Source: an uncultured Clostridia bacterium (GTDB taxonomy: Bacteria > Bacillota > Clostridia > Christensenellales > UBA1242). From it: DNA of 64,000 nucleotides. Location: positions 1 to 64,000 of the forward strand of contig CALWEJ010000008.1 of assembly GCA_944377165.1 (NCBI GenBank). The letters run 5' to 3'. Of this stretch, positions 8,149 to 16,468 are shown piece by piece. Made by a program: the position numbers and the translations under genes. Position 1 is the first letter of the stretch, and every line of letters starts with the position of its first letter. A model generated the notes under the pieces. It was given only the letters and a program-made list of their open reading frames with translations, was not told where the DNA came from and searched no databases.

Positions 8149-9483
8149 ATGCATTTTACACATAATACGCGTATGAAAAAAGCGATTATTTCGTTATTCA
8201 TTTGCTTTACACTATTAGTTATTTCGCTCGAAATAAATGGAGTATATTGTGCCCCAAATGAGCGAATAAATTTTGTTTACAATGGGCGAGTGTTTACATA
8301 CGAACTTGCTGAGAATATAAAATATAGTGATAGGTTTGATTTAAATTTCGAAATTAATAAATATAAGCGCTTTTCCACTAAAGAAGATAGACAGTTTTTA
8401 CTTCGCCATATGTTAAACGTCGGATTTGATAAAAAAATTGCGATAGAATACCTTTTCCCTAATTTGAATATATTAATCACTAAAATAAATAAGAATATTC
8501 ACATATCAGCTTTAGACGCGAGTATGAGTATAGATAGTTCAACTAGCAAAGTGTTTTTTATAAAACCAGAAGTGGTCGGAGTCGATACCAATATAGACAA
8601 ACTGTACGATATTCTAGTTGAGAAATATCTTGCAGGCGAAGAATTATATATAAATATACCTATTAAGAATACATATCCAGCTATTAAGAAAGAATATTTT
8701 GAAGAATATACACATTTGCGAGCGGATTTCTCTACCGATATTTCGCGTTCAAGCGCGGACAGAAAACATAACATTAAAACAGCATTAAATTCACTAAATA
8801 AAGTCGAGATATTGCCAAACAGCACGTTTTCGTTTAACAAGACCACAGGACGTAGAACACCAGAAAACGGCTATCGTACAGCAAAAATTATTGTTAATAA
8901 TGAGTATGTAGATGGTGTGGGTGGAGGAGTTTGTCAAGTGTCAACAACTCTTTATAACAGTGCGCTCTTGGCTGGATTAAAAATTGTTGAAGCAAACAAA
9001 CATAGCAAGCAGGTAGGTTATGTCCGCTACGGATTTGACGCAATGGTCAACTACGGAAGTAGTGATTTAAAAATTTATAATAATACGAACGAGCGCATAA
9101 CTATTATTGCGAACTATTCGCCTAATCGCGCTCGGATACGAATATTTGGGGAAGATTTAAACGGCACGGAATACAAATTAACTAACGAAATTAGTGACGT
9201 TGTCAATCCTACGGAAGAAATACAATACGATACTTTAGGTCAGTATAAAGATAGGGTGGAATATGAAGACGAATCTTTTTACCTAAAATCGGGTAGCAAA
9301 GGTATGCAAATTAAATCATACCGCGATAAATATATGCACGGCAAATTAATTTCGCACGAATTGTTAAGGACGGATAAGTATAAAGTACAAAATGCAGTAA
9401 AAATTTATGGTGCAAAAAAGCGCGCCGAACAGGGCGCGCCTTATGATAGTTTAAATGAACTTTTCAATTTTCTTGCTAGTTAA
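8149..9483 (+). CDS. Secreted VanW-family protein
   Basis: 444 residues from the ATG at 8149, or 436 from 8173. A signal peptide or anchor (residues about 9-30) leads to a middle region resembling the PG_binding_4 type domain that precedes VanW domains. The VanW domain starts around STFSFNKTTGRRT and contains GGGVCQVSTTLYN (near residue 260), the family hallmark. The C-terminal 150 residues are beta-rich and polar. VanW proteins occur on Gram-positive cell surfaces; their biochemical role is not settled. I prefer 8149 because it sits exactly 6 nt after a -10 box, as in other leaderless genes here. A 7-bp GC-rich hairpin (9420-9439) lies within the last codons. Confidence 0.85.
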   Translation: MHFTHNTRMKKAIISLFICFTLLVISLEINGVYCAPNERINFVYNGRVFTYELAENIKYSDRFDLNFEINKYKRFSTKEDRQFLLRHMLNVGFDKKIAIEYLFPNLNILITKINKNIHISALDASMSIDSSTSKVFFIKPEVVGVDTNIDKLYDILVEKYLAGEELYINIPIKNTYPAIKKEYFEEYTHLRADFSTDISRSSADRKHNIKTALNSLNKVEILPNSTFSFNKTTGRRTPENGYRTAKIIVNNEYVDGVGGGVCQVSTTLYNSALLAGLKIVEANKHSKQVGYVRYGFDAMVNYGSSDLKIYNNTNERITIIANYSPNRARIRIFGEDLNGTEYKLTNEISDVVNPTEEIQYDTLGQYKDRVEYEDESFYLKSGSKGMQIKSYRDKYMHGKLISHELLRTDKYKVQNAVKIYGAKKRAEQGAPYDSLNELFNFLAS

Positions 9484-9721
9484 GAAAATTCTGACAACCA
9501 AAAGGTGAAATTTGTATATTGATTAGTATTAGATTTCTTACTTTTAGAGTTATATTGAACAATATAAAATAATACTTAAAATGATATAAACAATCTAAAT
9601 TTAAAGCTAATTTTTAAAATTATATAAAATAAATAAGAATAATTATAAGTTTATAATAAAATTAATTTCACGCACTTAATAAATCGATATAGTATCTTAA
9701 TAGTAAATTGCTTTAAGATAA

Positions 9722-10789
9722 TTAAGTTGACATTTCGCTCATAGGTTTAATGTATTTCTTTAATGTATTTTTTGTACTTTCATTATATGCTTCTACGGAA
9801 TTGTCCGGTACGTACATAGCAAAAGAATCTTTTAAGAAATAATCTGCTAGCCATAAACTACCAAAAGTTGGAGGTGTTTCACCTAAAAATCGTATATATT
9901 TCAATTTATATGTTTCTGGTGAATCGAGCACAGTAAAACCGAAAGCACCCATACCGATGCTTGTAATATTGGCTGGGACTGTTATGTGGTTAAATGAACC
10001 TCGATAATTGAAGTTTGTTCCTACTTCTTTTAACGTGGTAGGGAAAGTTAAATCACAGTCAAACACAATATTGCCGACTAATCCTGAAGGGGTGCTTTCT
10101 AACGGAAATGCAGACATATCAAAATCAGAGCATAAATATTTAGTCATACCGTGAGTAAAGACATTGCTACCATATGATATAACGTTCGCTGGTATTACAA
10201 TTTTATCTGAAGTAGATATAACATTAGAAAAAGCTTGGGAGGATAGTTTGGTGACACAAGATGGAATATTTGCTAAATCAATCCCAGCGCAATCCATTAA
10301 AGCTGAAGCGCCTATAGAAGTTAAATGTTCCATTTCAGCTAGATTAGCGATAGTAATATTGCCATTTTCACACATAAATGAATAACTACCTATTTCCTCT
10401 AAATCACTATTTAAGTGAATAGTCACCGTGCGCGTAATTTCACGCATAAAGTAATTAGCAATTCGCTTCATTCCAGTCGGTACATAGAAATCATATGGCT
10501 CACGGTTATCTAAGAACTCTGAGAATATATCTATTAAATTGTTAAAATCCACACCGTTAAATGTTCCGGTTTTTAATGAATCGTCTAATGCGTAGAATGT
10601 TTTTCCTTCTAAAACGTCTGACTCCTTAGCGGTTGCTAGAGATAAATTAGGCACGACTAAGTTGTTAATTCCTGCAGTTATTTCGGTTGGACTGGGATTA
10701 GTATTTGCTACATTAACTTTTCCGCCCTTTGATTCTATTATAGATTTTTGTAAAACTAATTCGTTTTTTAATTCGTTTAATGATGACAT
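9722..10789 (-). CDS. BspA-type leucine-rich-repeat protein with a phage-tail-like N-terminus
   Basis: 355 residues, no signal peptide. The N-terminal 80 residues (LNELKNELVLQKSIIESKGG, then a DVLEGKTFYALDDSLKTGTF segment) resemble tail or baseplate-associated structural proteins of clostridial phages. Residues about 130-330 are LRR_5/BspA-like repeats with alternating IxxIGxxAF-type units, e.g. TSIGASAL and TSIGMGAF. It follows a 58-codon gene by 11 nt with a good AAAAGGAGA site. The pair sits alone, so it may be a domesticated prophage fragment or a cargo cassette. Binding to a surface ligand is the usual role of such repeats; the function here is not known. Confidence 0.65.
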   Translation of the reverse strand: MSSLNELKNELVLQKSIIESKGGKVNVANTNPSPTEITAGINNLVVPNLSLATAKESDVLEGKTFYALDDSLKTGTFNGVDFNNLIDIFSEFLDNREPYDFYVPTGMKRIANYFMREITRTVTIHLNSDLEEIGSYSFMCENGNITIANLAEMEHLTSIGASALMDCAGIDLANIPSCVTKLSSQAFSNVISTSDKIVIPANVISYGSNVFTHGMTKYLCSDFDMSAFPLESTPSGLVGNIVFDCDLTFPTTLKEVGTNFNYRGSFNHITVPANITSIGMGAFGFTVLDSPETYKLKYIRFLGETPPTFGSLWLADYFLKDSFAMYVPDNSVEAYNESTKNTLKKYIKPMSEMST

Positions 10790-10800
10790 TTTTTCTCCTT

Positions 10801-10977
10801 TTAATTGTTTAAAGTGTACGTTCCATTAAAAATTTCATTCATATCATTTTCGCTGATGTACTTTCCTTTTAAAATGAAGTCTAGTTCATCGCGAATGAAC
10901 AAAAGTTGATAGTACCTTTCTAAGCGTCGTTCGAGGTCATTGACCTTCTTTAATAGCATTTCGTAATCATTTTGCAT
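10801..10977 (-). CDS. Small coiled-coil protein, unknown
   Basis: 58 residues from the ATG at 10977. An in-frame ATG four codons earlier (10989) is possible, but GGAG lies between them at ideal spacing for 10977. Residues 5-35 are a charged helix (LLKKVNDLERRLERYYQLL) likely to form a coiled coil. It precedes the LRR/tail-like gene by 11 nt on the same strand, so they are co-transcribed. Small coiled-coil proteins next to tail proteins are common in phages, but no family is recognised. Confidence 0.6.
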   Translation of the reverse strand: MQNDYEMLLKKVNDLERRLERYYQLLFIRDELDFILKGKYISENDMNEIFNGTYTLNN

Positions 10978-11062
10978 ATTATTCTCCATATTAAATTTTT
11001 TTTATTTTAATTAAAAAAACGTATATTTAAGCCAAAACCTGAAAAAATTAGATAAAAAAAGT

Positions 11063-11091
11063 TTGATTATTTGCTACCTAACTTGTATAAT
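11063..11091 (+). promoter_or_regulatory. Promoter of the four-helix membrane protein gene
   Basis: TTGATT (11063-11068), 17-nt spacer, TATAAT (11086-11091). Confidence 0.8.
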
Positions 11092-11126
11092 AGAATATAT
11101 AATTAGTAGTGTTAAAAAGGATTTCT

Positions 11127-11696
11127 ATGTCTAAAAATTTGAAATTATCATTTATTTTGTGTTTAGTTATAAACGCGATTTGTATTGCTTGGATTACACT
11201 TTTAGGTTTTTTCTCTGGTGCTGGTATTAGTTTCGTTGCTTTGCTTACCATTGTCGGGATTTTGACCTACATTATTGTCATAGATAGAGAAACGCGTAGA
11301 AGAATATTAGATGTGTTCGTGTTATCTTGTTTATTATTGTTGCTTGAGTTCGTAGTATTTTGCGCTTTTGAATTCGGTTGGTACACAGCTTCTAGTCTAA
11401 GCGGATTTTTAGCTTATCAACATTTTATTTCAATCTTTTCTATATTTATTCTAGCTTATGTCCTATTTAGATTCTTTAGCGAACTAGCAAATAAAAAATT
11501 CCGTTTTATTGAAATTATCTTAGGTAATGAGAAACCTAAAAAGAGAGTTAAAACTAATAAAGAACTCACTAACGGCTCACTTGAAGAAAAACCTAATCAT
11601 AAATCTAATTCTGAAAGTAGCGATGAAGATAACTTAGATACAACTGAACCTTCAACCGCCGGTAGCGAAGATATTGAAGTCACTGAAGAAGAATAA
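11127..11696 (+). CDS. Membrane protein with acidic C-terminal tail, unknown
   Basis: 189 residues from the ATG at 11127, chosen because AAAAAGGA lies 6 nt upstream; an in-frame GTG at 11109 lacks a site. Four hydrophobic segments occupy about residues 5-125. The C-terminal 60 residues are hydrophilic and Glu/Asp/Ser-rich, with a basic patch (KKRVKTNK) directly after the last helix, so the tail is probably cytoplasmic. No family is recognised. It has its own promoter and is followed by about 190 bp of non-coding DNA before the rpmG promoter. Confidence 0.7.
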   Translation: MSKNLKLSFILCLVINAICIAWITLLGFFSGAGISFVALLTIVGILTYIIVIDRETRRRILDVFVLSCLLLLLEFVVFCAFEFGWYTASSLSGFLAYQHFISIFSIFILAYVLFRFFSELANKKFRFIEIILGNEKPKKRVKTNKELTNGSLEEKPNHKSNSESSDEDNLDTTEPSTAGSEDIEVTEEE

Positions 11697-11847
11697 TATC
11701 TATTATTAATTGCTAAATAAGTAGATTCTAATAACGTTATCTTAAATTTTGTTTGAAATTGATAATACTTTGTTTTGAACAATACTATAGAGATAAACAA
11801 TGTAAATTTCATATTTTAATAAATTAAAATAAAAATAAAAAAAACCG

Positions 11848-11941
11848 TTGACTTTTCATTGTAATTGTGTTAACATATAATTACACCAAAGAAGCGCGGT
11901 GTTTTTTTAAGCAAAAAGCGCTTAAACAAAAGGAGTAAGAT
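11848..11941 (+). promoter_or_regulatory. Promoter and hairpin leader of rpmG
   Basis: TTGACT (11848-11853), 17 nt and TAACAT (11871-11876) give a start near 11883. The leader then holds ACACC (11883-11887) pairing with GGTGT (11898-11902), followed by seven T residues, i.e. a short terminator-like hairpin inside the leader. AAGCGC (11892-11897), in the loop of that hairpin, is exactly complementary to GCGCTT (11918-11923), so a competing structure can form. AAAAGGAG then precedes the rpmG ATG. This could be an attenuator; it is inferred from pairing only. Confidence 0.5.
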
Positions 11942-12112
11942 ATGGCAAAGAAAGCTAAGACTAAGAGAGAGAAAATCATTCTCGAATGCACAGAATGCAA
12001 AAATAGAAATTACAATTCTACAAAGAATAAGGCTAACGACCCAGATAGAATGGAGCTTAAAAAATATTGCCCTACGTGCAGAAAGACTACCGCTCATAAA
12101 GAAACTAGATAG
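11942..12112 (+). CDS. rpmG: 50S ribosomal protein L33
   Basis: 56 residues, the typical L33 length. It keeps both CxxC pairs (C16/C19 and C43/C46), so it is the zinc-binding form. The sequence begins with a basic tail and contains the family's [10 protein letters not shown]. The location directly before secE and nusG is the classic arrangement. The stop TAG overlaps the GGAGAG site of secE. Confidence 0.95.
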   Translation: MAKKAKTKREKIILECTECKNRNYNSTKNKANDPDRMELKKYCPTCRKTTAHKETR

Positions 12113-12120
12113 GAGAGTAT

Positions 12121-12486
12121 ATGTCTAAGAAAAACAAGAAGGCGAAATCAGTCACCAAAGAAGAACGCGTTGAAGCAACTACTAATGATAGTATGATTAC
12201 CGCTAATGTTGAAACTACTGAGAAAGAAGTTAAATCTAAAAATAAGGTAGTAGAAGTTAAGGCAAAGGACGTTAAGGCTAAGAAGAAGACGGATAAGGTT
12301 AAGAAGCCTAACAAAATCCTTAAATCACTTAAGGACACAAATAGCGAGTTAAAGAAAGTCACTTGGCCTAAGTTTAGTCAGGTTGTTAAACAAACCGGCA
12401 TAGTATTAGTTGTTGTGATTATATTCACTGTAGTATTGTTCGGACTTGACCGTTTATGCTCATGGCTGACAGGTTTACTCTTTTAA
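12121..12486 (+). CDS. secE: Preprotein translocase subunit SecE
   Basis: 121 residues, about twice the length of Bacillus SecE. The conserved portion is the last 60 residues: an amphipathic helix with ELKKVTWPKFSQV and a single membrane helix (about 92-112). SecE clamps SecY in the Sec translocon. The extra N-terminal 60 residues are Lys/Glu-rich, low-complexity and presumably cytoplasmic; similar extensions occur in other clostridial SecE proteins. It starts 8 nt after rpmG. A small hairpin (CACAT/ATGTG, 12487-12499) follows. Confidence 0.93.
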   Translation: MSKKNKKAKSVTKEERVEATTNDSMITANVETTEKEVKSKNKVVEVKAKDVKAKKKTDKVKKPNKILKSLKDTNSELKKVTWPKFSQVVKQTGIVLVVVIIFTVVLFGLDRLCSWLTGLLF

Positions 12487-12532
12487 GCACATCATATGTG
12501 TTTAATTTTTGTTGTAAAGAAAGGAGAATTAA

Positions 12533-13093
12533 ATGGCTGTTTTAGAAAAGAATATTGATAAAGAACCAAGATGGTATGCTCTTAGAGTTTATGTAGGATA
12601 TGAGAATGCGGCAAAACAAAATCTAGAGATAACTATTGAAAAGTATGGTTTACAAAATCGTATTTTCCAAATTGTTATACCTATGGAAGACGAACTTGTT
12701 GAAAAGCGCGGTAAGAAAGTGCTTGTGCCTAAAAAAATTATGCCCGGCTATATCATAGTTAAGATGATTTACGGTGACGATATTTGGCACGCAGTCACTC
12801 GTACTATGTATGTGACAAGCTTCGTAGGTCCTGAAGGACGTGCAATACCTATTCCGGACGAAGAAATTAGAAGACTTGGCTTAGAAGGCGGAACAAATGT
12901 CGGTGCTAAAACTGAAATCGATGTTAAAGTTGGCGATTTAATCGAAGTGACAGAAGGTTCATTATCTAATTTCGTTGGCACAGTTAAAGCGGTCGATAAT
13001 GAAAATCAACGCGTGACTGTTTTAGTCGAAATGTTCGGTAGAGAAAGCGAAGTAGAACTTGGCTTCAATCAAATAAGAATTAGCAACAAATAA
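12533..13093 (+). CDS. nusG: Transcription termination/antitermination protein NusG
   Basis: 186 residues. The N-terminal NGN domain (PRWYALRVYVGYENAAKQNL to about residue 115, with MPGYIIVKM) is followed by a KOW domain (LIEVTEGSLSNFVGTVK, about 130-186). NusG binds RNA polymerase and couples transcription to Rho or to the ribosome. AAAGGAGAA precedes the ATG. It lies 46 nt downstream of secE in the normal order. Confidence 0.96.
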   Translation: MAVLEKNIDKEPRWYALRVYVGYENAAKQNLEITIEKYGLQNRIFQIVIPMEDELVEKRGKKVLVPKKIMPGYIIVKMIYGDDIWHAVTRTMYVTSFVGPEGRAIPIPDEEIRRLGLEGGTNVGAKTEIDVKVGDLIEVTEGSLSNFVGTVKAVDNENQRVTVLVEMFGRESEVELGFNQIRISNK

Positions 13094-13127
13094 TTATTTT
13101 AAATTTATATTTTTGGTACTAAAGATT

Positions 13128-13499
13128 ATGGAACTAGAAGACATCTATACTAATAGGTTAAAGATTATTAAATCGGTAGAGGACGATAAGTGGAATGCCT
13201 TATCAAATAAACTTATCCGCTTAATTAATAATACGCATAAATTTAGGCACGCAAAAAGGGTAAGTAATATTAGCGTTAGTTGTAAAACTACTTGTACGCA
13301 CGGAGCTCCTCCATATGTGAAAATGAGCTTTGACAATGGGGATTATATAATATTTGATATGTTTTCAGCGATTGAGTCATCGTCCAAGAAAATCAATTTA
13401 GAATTATGTTCTATTATGTATTCGTCAATTTTATTTAACGGCAACGAGGAGTATGAATCTGAATTGATTAATGAATTAAAGCAAAATACTCTAAAATAG
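13128..13499 (+). CDS. Small hypothetical protein between nusG and rplK
   Basis: 123 residues if it begins at the ATG at 13128; an upstream TTG (13113) is also in frame. Neither has a clear ribosome binding site. The protein is soluble, with a helical N-terminus rich in Lys/Ile/Asn, a CKTTCTHGAPPYVKM segment and a predicted mixed core. It interrupts the usual nusG-rplK neighbourhood. No family recognised. Confidence 0.6.
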   Translation: MELEDIYTNRLKIIKSVEDDKWNALSNKLIRLINNTHKFRHAKRVSNISVSCKTTCTHGAPPYVKMSFDNGDYIIFDMFSAIESSSKKINLELCSIMYSSILFNGNEEYESELINELKQNTLK

Positions 13500-13514
13500 T
13501 ATTCTATAAAAATA

Positions 13515-13543
13515 TTGACAAAGACTTAATTATTTATTATACT
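13515..13543 (+). promoter_or_regulatory. Strong promoter of rplK-rplA
   Basis: TTGACA (13515-13520), 17 nt and TATACT (13538-13543): near-consensus sigma-A. The start would be about 13550, giving a leader of roughly 144 nt before rplK. Confidence 0.9.
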
Positions 13544-13588
13544 AGATAAGTTAAACGGAAACTAATCAGCCGAAAAGAGAGAGTGACT

Positions 13589-13628
13589 TCGTGGGAGAAC
13601 GAAATCTAAGAACGTTCTATAACCACGC
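13589..13628 (+). promoter_or_regulatory. L1-binding-site mimic in the rplK leader
   Basis: CGTGG (13590-13594) pairs with CCACG (13623-13627), and AGAACG (13596-13601) pairs with CGTTCT (13613-13618). The helices are separated by an asymmetric internal loop (G on one side, ATAA on the other). The combination of GUGGGAG on one strand and AUAACCAC on the other closely copies the L1-binding stalk of 23S rRNA, where GUGGGAG faces AAUACCAC. In other bacteria L1 represses the L11-L1 operon by binding such a leader. The same autogenous control is therefore likely here. Confidence 0.8.
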
Positions 13629-13693
13629 CATAGGTGAAATTATTAAATTTTAGTCTAAGATAATAATTTCATTTAAATGTAAAGGAGGAATTT

Positions 13694-14131
13694 ATGGCAA
13701 AGAAAGTTAAATCTGTCGTTAAAATTCAACTTCCTGCAGGTAAAGCTACACCAGCTCCACCAGTTGGTTCATCACTCGGACCACACGGTATCAACATTGC
13801 AGCATTCGTTAAAGAATTTAATGACAAAACCGCTAACCAAGCTGGATTCATTATCCCTTGTGTTATCACTATTTATGAGGATAGAAGTTTTGAATTTATC
13901 CTTAAAGCACCACCTGCTGCAGACTTAATTAAGAAAGAAGCAGGAATCGAGAAAGGCAGTGACAAATCTCGAAACAAAGTTGGTAAAATAACAGTCGAAC
14001 AACTTAAGAAAATCGCTGAAACGAAAATGCGAGACCTAAATGCAAGTAGCTTAGAAAGTGCTATGAGTATGATTGCTGGTTCTTGCCGTAGTATGGGCGT
14101 TACAGTGGAGGGCTACAATGAAAAGAAGTAA
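13694..14131 (+). CDS. rplK: 50S ribosomal protein L11
   Basis: 145 residues. Shows the N-terminal domain ([20 protein letters not shown], then [12 protein letters not shown]) and the rRNA-binding C-terminal domain with GSCRSMGV near the end. L11 forms the GTPase-associated centre with 23S rRNA. AAAGGAGGA precedes the ATG. The end overlaps rplA by 14 nt. Confidence 0.97.
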   Translation: MAKKVKSVVKIQLPAGKATPAPPVGSSLGPHGINIAAFVKEFNDKTANQAGFIIPCVITIYEDRSFEFILKAPPAADLIKKEAGIEKGSDKSRNKVGKITVEQLKKIAETKMRDLNASSLESAMSMIAGSCRSMGVTVEGYNEKK

Positions 14132-14804
14132 GAATTATGTTGAGGCCGTTAAACTTGTTGATAAGACAAAGCAATATGATGCTAAAGAAGCAATGAACGT
14201 CGTTGTAAGCACTAGCAAAGCTAAGTTTGACGAAACAGTTGAACTTCACGTTAAGTTAGGTGTTGATGGCCGTAATGCTGATCAACAAGTGCGTGGCGTG
14301 GTAGTTTTGCCTGAAGGAACAGGTAAATCAGTACGCGTTTTAGTTATCGCAAAGGGCGAAAAGGCTGAAATCGCTAAAAAAGCTGGCGCTGATATCGTAG
14401 GCGATGATGATATTATCGCAAAGATTATGTCTGGTAATTGGTTAGACTTTGACGTCTGCATCACTACTCCAGATATGATGGGTGCACTTGGTAGATGTGC
14501 GCGTATCCTTGGACCTAAAGGTTTAATGCCTAATCCAAAGAGCGGTACAGTCACTATGGACGTTGCTAAAGCTATTAAAGATGTTAAAGCTGGTAAAGTT
14601 GAATATCGTCTAGATAAGCAAAATATTATCCACGTTCGTATTGGTAAAGTAAGCTTCGGAGCAGACCGTTTGTACAATAACTTAACTACAGTTATGGACG
14701 CTATTATCAAAGCTAAGCCAGCTGCAGCTAAAGGTACTTACATTAAATCTTGCTATGTTGCTACTACAATGGGACCTAGCGTTAAAGTTGCATACACTAT
14801 GTAA
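14118..14804 (+). CDS. rplA: 50S ribosomal protein L1
   Basis: 228 residues from the ATG at 14118. This ATG lies inside the rplK end, with GGAGG at 14106-14110, and gives the family's normal N-terminus ([12 protein letters not shown]); the longer frame from 14073 is not real. Contains the conserved [18 protein letters not shown]1 builds the mobile L1 stalk and is the likely repressor of its own operon through the leader at 13589-13628. Usually rplJ and rplL follow; here a terminator and unrelated genes follow instead. Confidence 0.96.
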   Translation: MKRSKNYVEAVKLVDKTKQYDAKEAMNVVVSTSKAKFDETVELHVKLGVDGRNADQQVRGVVVLPEGTGKSVRVLVIAKGEKAEIAKKAGADIVGDDDIIAKIMSGNWLDFDVCITTPDMMGALGRCARILGPKGLMPNPKSGTVTMDVAKAIKDVKAGKVEYRLDKQNIIHVRIGKVSFGADRLYNNLTTVMDAIIKAKPAAAKGTYIKSCYVATTMGPSVKVAYTM

Positions 14805-14810
14805 ATATTT

Positions 14811-14848
14811 TAAAAGGATTTTATAGAAATATAATTTCCTTTTTTTAT
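14811..14848 (+). terminator. Terminator after rplA
   Basis: AAAAGGA and TCCTTTT flank an AT-rich loop, followed by T residues. The hairpin is less compact than others in the window. Confidence 0.65.
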
Positions 14849-14874
14849 ATGTATATATAATTTTAAATTTGCTA

Positions 14875-14903
14875 TTGACAGCAGACTAATTGCATTGTAT
14901 AAT
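14875..14903 (+). promoter_or_regulatory. Consensus promoter of the 14922-15793 pair
   Basis: TTGACA (14875-14880), 17 nt and TATAAT (14898-14903): a perfect sigma-A consensus. Its -10 box overlaps the longer candidate start at 14895, which rules that start out. Confidence 0.92.
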
Positions 14904-14921
14904 TCAGAAAACGGAGAGAAT

Positions 14922-15377
14922 ATGCGCGAAGATAAGTTATGTTTAAGGAAAGGATACTTAATTACGTATCAAAATAGTGAAGGTATAATGGATAAATCAT
15001 ATTTAGATAAATTGCCTTTTGGTAAACTTAAAGTGAAAGATCCAACGAATTGCAAATTTGTTAATATCTATTCTACTATTAATTATGACTTGCAATTTAT
15101 GAATAAAGTTATAGATTCGTCGTCTGCTCCTGCTGTTCCATTGAAGACTTTTGTTATTGGCTATAAGTTAACTTTAAAAGAAGTTGAGAATGACCACGGT
15201 AAAAACTCTGTATTATACAAATTTTTGACTAACAATTTTAAATGTAAACAATTTATTGTATTTTCAGATACTTCAATTATCGAATATGATAGAAGTTGGA
15301 AAATAATTTCTCCTGAAGAACTTAAAAAAAATGACTATTATATTGACTATAAAGGAGATAATATATGTCAACTTTAG
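14922..15377 (+). CDS. Hypothetical protein, unknown family
   Basis: 151 residues from the ATG at 14922, with GGAGAG 4 nt upstream. The upstream in-frame ATG at 14895 cannot be used because the -10 box lies there. Soluble, mixed alpha/beta, no signal peptide. It overlaps the next gene by 13 nt, so the two are coupled. No motif recognised. It is driven by one of the best promoters in the window, so strong expression is expected. Confidence 0.75.
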   Translation: MREDKLCLRKGYLITYQNSEGIMDKSYLDKLPFGKLKVKDPTNCKFVNIYSTINYDLQFMNKVIDSSSAPAVPLKTFVIGYKLTLKEVENDHGKNSVLYKFLTNNFKCKQFIVFSDTSIIEYDRSWKIISPEELKKNDYYIDYKGDNICQL

Positions 15378-15793
15378 TAAAATTAATAGGGCTATATGAA
15401 CTCGGAAATAAAAATGTAGTTATTATGCCATTAAACGAATTAAGTATTAATCGCATCAATTCAGGGTTAGTCTATAAAATTACAACGTACTTCGGAGAAA
15501 AGACTTCTTTTAATCATAGGCACGCGCAGGGTAAAAAGCATAATTTTAGATATAAAATCTCCGAAAAAATTGCTACATTCTATTTAGGGAAAGAAGTTCA
15601 AGAAAGTTCGGTTGATAAAATCAGATATTTTGACAACATTGAAGGGGAAGATTATATCTATCTTCGCTTAAAAAACGGCGAATATATGAAAGCAAGCGAT
15701 AGATACGAAGTCATAGATAGCGATAACCTTCTCGATAACGTTAAATTTATTGACCTATACGACCCGCAATTCTGTCTATCAATCGGCAAATAA
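15365..15793 (+). CDS. Hypothetical protein, unknown family
   Basis: 142 residues. AAAGGAGAT lies 5 nt before the ATG, within the upstream gene. Soluble, basic in the first half (FNHRHAQGKKHNFRYK) and acidic in the second, which includes RYFDNIEGEDYIYLRLKNGE. Cotranscribed with the preceding gene and closed by the hairpin at 15839. No family recognised. Confidence 0.75.
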   Translation: MSTLVKLIGLYELGNKNVVIMPLNELSINRINSGLVYKITTYFGEKTSFNHRHAQGKKHNFRYKISEKIATFYLGKEVQESSVDKIRYFDNIEGEDYIYLRLKNGEYMKASDRYEVIDSDNLLDNVKFIDLYDPQFCLSIGK

Positions 15794-15838
15794 AAATTAA
15801 AACTTTAAATTAAACATTTTGAATTAGTAAAATGAAAT

Positions 15839-15876
15839 AAAAAAGGAACTTACTATCAAGTATGTCCCTTTTTTAT
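15839..15876. terminator. Terminator between convergent genes
   Basis: AAAAAGG...AC-TAC pairs with GTA-GT...CCTTTTT with small mismatches, with A-run and T-run on the two sides. It serves the plus-strand pair and possibly dut. Confidence 0.75.
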
Positions 15877-15991
15877 TTTCTTAAGAATAAAATATTGTAT
15901 GCTGATTTTTTTATTATTAAAAGTTTAAAGATTTATTTAAATAAAATTCAAAATTAAATTTTTATATGCTGTCAATAATAATATTTATAAT

Positions 15992-16423
15992 TTATACTTT
16001 TCCGGTTGAGCCTATTCCACCTCGGTCTGCATTGTTTAGTTTATAGACAGTAGTTATAATATGTTTAGGCTGATGTTCAATTATTCTGAATTGACATATT
16101 CTATCGTTCTTATGAATAACGGTATCGCGTAGCGCAATAGCAGGGAAGCGCCATTCGTCGTTATCTCCGCAGTATGATTCGTCAATAATGCCTATGCTAT
16201 TTGCTTGAATTATACCAAAGTTTTTAAACGTACTACTCCTTGGAGCAACAAGTGCTTCATACCCCTTAGGTAGTTGCATTGCTACCCCTAAACGTATTAG
16301 TTTAAATTCGCCAGCCTTTAATTCAACATCTTCCGCTGAGCGCAAATCGTACCAATCGCTTTTGTCTTCAATAAACTTAATTTTTTCTATATCTGTAAAA
16401 TATTTTACTTTAATTTCTATCAT
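15992..16423 (-). CDS. dut: dUTP diphosphatase (dUTPase)
   Basis: 143 residues, a trimeric-type dUTPase. The five motifs are visible: DLRSAE (I), APRSST (II), [10 protein letters not shown] (III), DRICQ (IV) and RGGIGSTGK (V, usually RGxxGFGSTG). It hydrolyses dUTP to dUMP, limiting uracil in DNA and supplying thymidylate synthesis. A GAGGT site precedes the ATG. TTTACT-18-TAAAAT upstream on the minus strand (16468-16439) is a plausible promoter. Confidence 0.95.
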   Translation of the reverse strand: MIEIKVKYFTDIEKIKFIEDKSDWYDLRSAEDVELKAGEFKLIRLGVAMQLPKGYEALVAPRSSTFKNFGIIQANSIGIIDESYCGDNDEWRFPAIALRDTVIHKNDRICQFRIIEHQPKHIITTVYKLNNADRGGIGSTGKV

Positions 16424-16438
16424 ATGTACCTCAATAGA

Positions 16439-16468
16439 ATTTTATCAAATTGAAGAGATAAAAGTAAA
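16439..16468 (-). promoter_or_regulatory. Promoter of dut
   Basis: Minus strand: TTTACT (16468-16463), 18 nt, TAAAAT (16444-16439). The rest of the gap to 16631 shows nothing clear. Confidence 0.55.

Noticed and set aside
9420-9439. Terminator in the VanW gene
   Set aside because: A strong GC hairpin exists within the last codons, but no T-run follows and the gene continues 40 nt beyond it.
13113-13127. TTG start for the gene at 13128
   Set aside because: No ribosome binding site and no reason to extend the protein; the ATG is the simpler choice, though neither start is certain.
14073-14117. Longer N-terminus for rplA
   Set aside because: It lies within rplK and the family N-terminus begins at the ATG at 14118 with GGAGG ahead.
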